Below are positions 60,257 to 64,000 of a stretch of DNA of 64,000 nucleotides, piece by piece. A program made the translations under genes and the position numbers. The stretch comes from Loktanella atrilutea (GTDB lineage: Bacteria; Pseudomonadota; Alphaproteobacteria; Rhodobacterales; Rhodobacteraceae): positions 157,106 through 221,105 of the forward strand of contig NZ_FQUE01000006.1 in the NCBI RefSeq assembly GCF_900128995.1. The letters are read 5' to 3'. The first letter of the stretch is position 1. Every line of letters starts with the position of its first letter. The notes under the pieces were generated by a model. That model searched no databases. It was not told where the DNA came from and saw only the letters and a program-made list of their open reading frames with translations.

Positions 60257-62683
60257 ATGCGGGTTTCGACCCACATCACCCGCATGGACCTGCCCCCCGT
60301 CATCAGCGAATGGTTTGCCGCACGCGGCTGGTCCATCCACCCCCACCAGCAAGCGATGCTGGATCGCAGCGATGCCCCTGCCCTGCTGCTGATCGCGCCG
60401 ACCGGCGGCGGCAAGACGCTGGCCGGGTTCCTGCCGACGCTGGCGGAACTGGCGGACGGGTCACACCAGGGCCTACATACCCTCTACGTTTCGCCGCTCA
60501 AGGCGCTGGCCGCCGACATCCGACGCAATCTGACGACACCCGTTACCGACATGGGCCTTCCGATCCGGATCGAGGACCGCACCGGCGACACCACCGCCAC
60601 GCAAAAAAAACGCCAACGCGCCGACCCGCCGCATATCCTGCTGACGACGCCGGAAAGCCTCGCCCTGCTGACCTCCTACGAGGATGCGCCGCGCATGTTC
60701 GCCGGCGTGCAACGGATCATCGTCGACGAGATTCACGCGCTGGCCGAATCCAAGCGCGGCGATCAGCTGATGCTGGCCCTCAGTCGAGTGCAGGCCATGG
60801 CCCCGGGGCTGCGCCGCGTCGGCCTCTCGGCCACGGTCGAGAACCCCGGCCGCATCGCCAGCGGCCTCGCCTGCCACCCCGACCCCTGCGACATCCTCTA
60901 CGCCGATCCCGGTCCGAACCCCGACATCTCGATGCTCGTGACGGAGGAACGTCCGCCCTGGGCCGGCGGCGGCGCAAAATACGCGATCCCCGCGGTCATC
61001 GAGCAGGTCAAGCAGCACAAGACGACGCTGATCTTTCACAACACGCGGGCGCAGGCCGAAATCTTCTTTCACAACCTCTGGCTCGCCAACGACACCGACC
61101 TGCCGATCGGCATCCATCATGGCAGCCTCGACCGCGACCAGCGGCAGAGGGTGGAAGCCGCGATGGTCGCAGGGTCCTTGCGCGCCATCGTCTGCACCGG
61201 CTCGCTCGACCTCGGCATCGACTGGGGCGACGTCGATCTGGTCATCCAGGTCGGTGCGCCCAAGAACGTCAAGCGCCTGATCCAGCGCATCGGCCGCGCC
61301 AACCACCGCTACAACGCGCCGTCAAAGGCACTGCTTGTCCCCGCCAACCGGTTCGAGGTCGTCGAATGCGTCGCCGCCCTGCAGGCCGCCCGCGACCACG
61401 AACTCGACGGCGACCCGCCCGGCCCCGGCCCCCGTGACGTGCTGTGCCAGCACATCCTGATCCGGGCCTGCGCCGGGCCCTTCTCCGCCGACGATCTGTA
61501 CGAAGAGGTGCGCACCGTCGGTGCCTACAGCACCCTCACCCGCGACAGCTTCGACGCCTGCCTCGATTTCTGCGCCACCGGCGGCTACGCACTCGCCGCC
61601 TACGATCGCTGGAAGCGTCTGCAACTGCGCGACGGCCTCTGGCACCTGCGCGACCCCCGCGCCACCCGCGACCTGCGCATGAACATCGGCACCATCCAGG
61701 ACACCGACACGCTGAAGGTGCGCCTGAAAGGCGGCTTCAAGCCGCTGGGCGAGATCGAGGAGGCTTTCGCCGCTACCCTCACCCCCGGCGACACCTTCCT
61801 GATCGGCGGAGAGATCGTCCGCTACGAAAGCCTGCGCGAGATGTCGGTCGAGGTCACACGCCGCGCCGACAAGCCGCCCCGGATCGCAACCTTCATGGGC
61901 ACGAAATTCGCCACCTCCACCCAATTGTCGCAACGCATCCTGCGCATGTTCCTGCAGGACGACTGGCCCGACCTGCCGATGCACACCGCAGAATGGCTGC
62001 ACCTGCAACGCGAGTGGTCGAAACTGCCCGAAGCCGACCGCATTCTCGTCGAATCCTTCCCCCACGACGGCCGCGCGCATACCTGCTTCTACGGCTTCGC
62101 GGGTCGCAACGCGCAGCAGACCCTCGGCCTGCTGCTGACCAAGCGGATGGAGGAGCTGGGCCTCGATCCCCTCGGCTTCGTCTCCACCGACTACGCCACG
62201 CTGGTCTGGGGGTTGACCCCGGTCGAGGATCCCGGCCCGCTCTTCGACGCCGGCGCCCTGCACGACGGCTTTGCCGACTGGCTGGCCGGGAACGCCGTGA
62301 TGAAGCGGACCTTCCGCGCCTCCGCCACCATTGCGGGGCTGATTCAGCGCAACCTGCCGCAGGCCCGCAAGTCCGGACGGCAGGCGACCTTTTCCTCCGA
62401 CATCCTCTACGACACCCTCGCCAAATACGACCCCGACCACCTGATCATGCAGGTCACGCGAGAAGAGGCGCTGCGCGGCCTCGTCGATTTCGGCCGGGTA
62501 GAGGAGATGCTGACCCGCACCGCGGGCCGCGTCGACCACGTCATCCTCCCCCGCGTCAGCCCCCTCGCCGCACCGATGCTGCTGGAAGCCGGTCGCGTGC
62601 CGATTGCCGGCGCCGGGCGCGAACGCCTGATGGAAGATGCCGCCGCGCGACTGATGGAAGATGCCGGCCTTTCGGCCCTCTGA
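60257..62683 (+). CDS. Ligase-associated DEXH-box helicase (Lhr-like)
   Basis: 808 residues. Superfamily 2 helicase with APTGGGKTLAGFLPTL near residue 47, the DEIH box in IIVDEIHALAESKRGDQL near 156, VGLSATVENP near 187 and QRIGRANHRYN near 353. The following winged-helix and Lhr-type C-terminal region (to ~800) completes the family length. Members act in DNA repair together with a DNA ligase, an MBL-fold exonuclease and the PdeM phosphoesterase; none of these is in the window. ATG at 60257 or 60284; homologues suggest the second. Confidence 0.92.
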   Translation: MRVSTHITRMDLPPVISEWFAARGWSIHPHQQAMLDRSDAPALLLIAPTGGGKTLAGFLPTLAELADGSHQGLHTLYVSPLKALAADIRRNLTTPVTDMGLPIRIEDRTGDTTATQKKRQRADPPHILLTTPESLALLTSYEDAPRMFAGVQRIIVDEIHALAESKRGDQLMLALSRVQAMAPGLRRVGLSATVENPGRIASGLACHPDPCDILYADPGPNPDISMLVTEERPPWAGGGAKYAIPAVIEQVKQHKTTLIFHNTRAQAEIFFHNLWLANDTDLPIGIHHGSLDRDQRQRVEAAMVAGSLRAIVCTGSLDLGIDWGDVDLVIQVGAPKNVKRLIQRIGRANHRYNAPSKALLVPANRFEVVECVAALQAARDHELDGDPPGPGPRDVLCQHILIRACAGPFSADDLYEEVRTVGAYSTLTRDSFDACLDFCATGGYALAAYDRWKRLQLRDGLWHLRDPRATRDLRMNIGTIQDTDTLKVRLKGGFKPLGEIEEAFAATLTPGDTFLIGGEIVRYESLREMSVEVTRRADKPPRIATFMGTKFATSTQLSQRILRMFLQDDWPDLPMHTAEWLHLQREWSKLPEADRILVESFPHDGRAHTCFYGFAGRNAQQTLGLLLTKRMEELGLDPLGFVSTDYATLVWGLTPVEDPGPLFDAGALHDGFADWLAGNAVMKRTFRASATIAGLIQRNLPQARKSGRQATFSSDILYDTLAKYDPDHLIMQVTREEALRGLVDFGRVEEMLTRTAGRVDHVILPRVSPLAAPMLLEAGRVPIAGAGRERLMEDAAARLMEDAGLSAL

Positions 62684-62835
62684 CCTGTCCTCGGGCCGTC
62701 TGTAAATCGGGGCGAAGTTGACTCGGAAGAGCTCGAAAATGCGATTTGAAACAGTGACTTATTTTCATCCGAGTAGAAGTCCCGACAAAGATCCCACTGA
62801 AATCGACGTAAGATTCCGCGGACTGAATCAAGACG

Positions 62836-62860
62836 AAAAAAAGCCCGCCAAGGCGAGCTT
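62836..62860 (-). terminator. Minus-strand intrinsic terminator downstream of the 62884 stop
   Basis: On the minus strand AAGCTCGCC and GGCGGGCTT pair (one G-U pair), followed by T5 extending the hairpin's own two T to seven. On the plus strand the same pair would be a C-A mismatch, so it is directional. It lies 23 bases after the stop of the minus-strand fragment. Confidence 0.7.
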
Positions 62861-62883
62861 GGTGTCTACGAATTTTACGATAT

Positions 62884-63118
62884 TCAGGCGAATTTCTCTA
62901 TCGAAGCCAATGAGCGGTTATCAACTACAATAGCACCGATGCCAATTTTATCGGAACGGCAAAGAGCTTGGACCCTGCCGTCAATAACGTCGTTGAACAG
63001 CTCGTCGAAGCATCCAGCACCTCGCTGACAGGCGTAGGTAATCTGATGAAACTTTCCTGTCGCCATTTCGTCCCGCGTCGGCAATTCGGTCACCTGGACT
63101 TGGCCGGCTTTGGCGGAG
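62884..63118 (-). pseudogene. 3' fragment of an unidentified gene, cut by the IS3-like element
   Basis: An open minus-strand frame ends at 62884 with TAA and a terminator just after, which argues that it is the real end of a gene. The last residues read CFDELFNDVIDGRVQALCRS, then KIGIGAIVVDNRSLASIEKF. The pattern of an xxDGRVxAxxR step followed by a hydrophobic VVD strand recalls the C-terminal part of TniQ/TnsD-type transposon proteins; this is a weak guess. Upstream it meets the probable IS end at 63119. An ATG at 63066 could start a 60-residue product. Confidence 0.35.
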
Positions 63119-63157
63119 TGAGGTGCTCCCCATTCCTTGGACAGGATCTGGCGCTTT

Positions 63158-63662
63158 TTAAGCTCTGATCTGTTCCTGCTGATCGGGTTGCGTTGCTTCG
63201 ATTTCCAGCGAGTAGACCACTGCTGGTGGTTGTCCGCCAAAGGCTTTGTGCGGGCGGCGGCGATTGTAATACTCCATCCATCGCCGAACACCAACGCGGG
63301 CCTGTGACCCGGTCTCCCAAGCGTGCAGCTAGACGCACTCGTATTTCAGCGTCCGCCACAGGCGTTCGATGAAGTTGTTGTCCAGGTAGCGACCCTCCCC
63401 ATCCATCGAGATGCGCACGCCCGACCGCAGCAGGCGGTCTGTCCAAGCGAACGACGTGAACTGCGATCCCTGGTCGCTATTCATGATGTCAGGAGGCCCG
63501 AACCGATAGATGGCCTCATTCAGTGCCTCGACGCAGAAGGACGCAGAAGTCGGTGTCGAGCGTGTTCGATATCCGCCACGACAGAACCATCCGGGTATGC
63601 CAGTCCATGATCGCGACCAGATAGAGGAACCCGCGGCGCATCGGCAGGTAAATGATGTCCAC
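63158..63662 (-). pseudogene. Broken IS3-family transposase (OrfB integrase part)
   Basis: A recognisable DDE integrase core: DIIYLPMRRGFLYLVAIMDWHTR, ALNEAIYRFGPPDIMNSDQGSQFTSFAWTDRL, NFIERLWRTLKYE and the end YYNRRRPHKAFGG (each shown only in part). All three catalytic acids are present, but the gene is broken twice: a TAG at 63329-63331 replaces the tyrosine codon expected after KYECV, and a 10-base tandem duplication at 63530-63549 shifts the frame. The N-terminal part of OrfB and all of OrfA are missing upstream of 63662. Non-functional. Confidence 0.85.
63530..63549. repeat. 10-bp tandem duplication in the transposase remnant
   Basis: GACGCAGAAG occurs twice in direct succession (63530-63539 and 63540-63549). 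One copy restores the normal reading DFCVEALNEAI; two copies shift the frame by one base. Confidence 0.9.
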
Positions 63663-63725
63663 GGGTAATCCTCCCCAAAACCAAGGGGATGGGACCGTAG
63701 AATTTTCTTAGCAAGATACCGCATT

Positions 63726-64000
63726 GTGCCCGGCACGAGTGGGCTGAACCGCGAGATCGATCCGGACCAGGCCGCTGTCGTGCGCCGCATCTTTGCGGAC
63801 TATGCGGACGGCCTGTCGCCCCGCAAGATCGCAGCGGATCTGAACGCGGAAGGGATTCCCTCCCCGTCCGGCGCGGGCTGGAACGACAGCACCATTCGCG
63901 GCAACGCCAAGAAGCGCGACGGCATGCTGCGCAACGAGACCTACGTCGGGGTCATCGTCTACGGCCGGAACACGTTCAAGCGCGACCCGGAGACCGGGCT
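63726..64000 (+). CDS. Large serine recombinase, middle part (truncated at both ends)
   Basis: Reads GLNREIDPDQAAVVRRIFADYADGLSPRKIAADLNAEGIPSP and on through WNDSTIRGNAKKRDGMLRNETYVGVIVYGRN (shown as visible blocks: EIDPDQAAVVRRIF, SPRKIAADLNAEGIPSP, LRNETYVGVIVYGRN). This is the PF07508 recombinase domain found after the resolvase catalytic domain in large serine integrases. The catalytic N-terminus is absent: the frame is open only from 63669, after a TAA at 63666, next to the IS remnant. The gene continues beyond the window. Confidence 0.8.
   Translation, partial: MPGTSGLNREIDPDQAAVVRRIFADYADGLSPRKIAADLNAEGIPSPSGAGWNDSTIRGNAKKRDGMLRNETYVGVIVYGRNTFKRDPETG

Larger units (their letters stand above)
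62684..63157. other. AT-richer accessory stretch next to the IS remnant
   Basis: 474 bases of lower GC than the rest of the window. A plus-strand open frame at 62739-62933 (MRFETVTYFHPSRSPDKDP...) matches nothing I recognise. A minus-strand frame ending at 62884 has its own terminator and is listed separately. The left end of the IS3-like element is likely near 63119, where TGAGGTGCTCCCC begins. Confidence 0.5.
63119..63700 (-). mobile_element. Internally deleted IS3-family element
   Basis: TGAGGTGCTCCCCATTCCTTGG begins at 63119 (quoted: TGAGGTGCTCCCC, then ATTCCTTGG) and an imperfect inverted match, CCAAGGGGATGGGACC, lies at 63681-63696. The ~580 bases between hold the OrfB remnant only, so the element seems to have lost its middle and 5' half. 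The right boundary is approximate. Confidence 0.5.

Noticed and set aside
1..64000. CRISPR arrays, rRNA and tRNA genes
   Set aside because: No regularly spaced direct repeats, no rRNA-like stretches and no tRNA T-loop signature were noticed by eye; a covariance-model scan would be decisive.

Overview
The window reads as chromosomal DNA of a marine-type alphaproteobacterium of the family Rhodobacteraceae (Roseobacter group). This rests on high GC throughout, a gene order familiar from that family (coxB-ctaB-small ORF-ctaG-coxC followed by SURF1-thrC-M16 peptidase; lysC near ptsP; a tad locus with an OmpA gene between the secretin and cpaE), an Irr-type iron control element in front of an mbfA-like gene, and dispersed intergenic repeats of the kind common in this group. 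No rRNA, tRNA or CRISPR array was recognised.

Layout. 1-4380 (+): molybdenum cofactor genes, fdhD (cut by the window edge), mobA, mobB and a moeA with an extra ~290-residue N-terminal domain, then a GNAT acetyltransferase; the last four are joined by 4-bp stop/start overlaps. 4467-6256 (-): an mbfA-like iron exporter with an Irr box, and a NYN-LOTUS RNase-like protein. 6751-12178 (+): a triple-PAS GGDEF/EAL protein, an amidohydrolase and an rRNA methyltransferase. 12175-15185 (-): modC and modB without modA, and a histone-deacetylase-like amidohydrolase. 15205-21423 (mostly +): a Nudix protein, a DUF1178 protein, an SDR, aspartokinase, a reverse-strand alpha-carbonic anhydrase, and the PTS-Ntr enzyme I (ptsP). 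21399-27791: EcsC, GNAT, a flavin reductase-like protein, an NMT1/THI5-type ABC transporter and a SulP anion transporter. 27926-29328 (+): purine salvage pair mtnP-apt. 29497-39567 (-): FAD-linked oxidase, a lipoprotein hydrolase, then two clusters read toward lower coordinates: SURF1-thrC-M16-GNAT and, upstream of a terminator, the cytochrome c oxidase genes coxB-ctaB-orf-ctaG-coxC. 39775-46980 (+): tldD, dprA, topA, 3-oxoacid CoA-transferase A/B and a small GNAT; a lytic transglycosylase follows on the minus strand.

48162-60247 (+) is a tad (tight adherence) type IVb pilus locus: two Flp pilins, cpaB, cpaC secretin, an OmpA lipoprotein, cpaE/tadZ, cpaF/tadA, tadB, tadC, tadD, a second TPR lipoprotein, a cpaA/tadV prepilin peptidase, and an AAA-type ATPase of unclear role. 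Minor pilins TadE/F/G are not in the window. A ligase-associated DEXH helicase follows (60257-62683) without the ligase, exonuclease or phosphoesterase that often accompany it.

62684-64000 is an accessory edge: AT-richer sequence, a 3' gene fragment with its own minus-strand terminator, an internally deleted and doubly broken IS3-family transposase, and part of a large serine recombinase that runs off the window. The most unusual items are the MoeA fusion, the palindromic 22-mer that occurs twice just after stop codons and once in frame inside a gene, and the AAA ATPase at the end of the tad locus.
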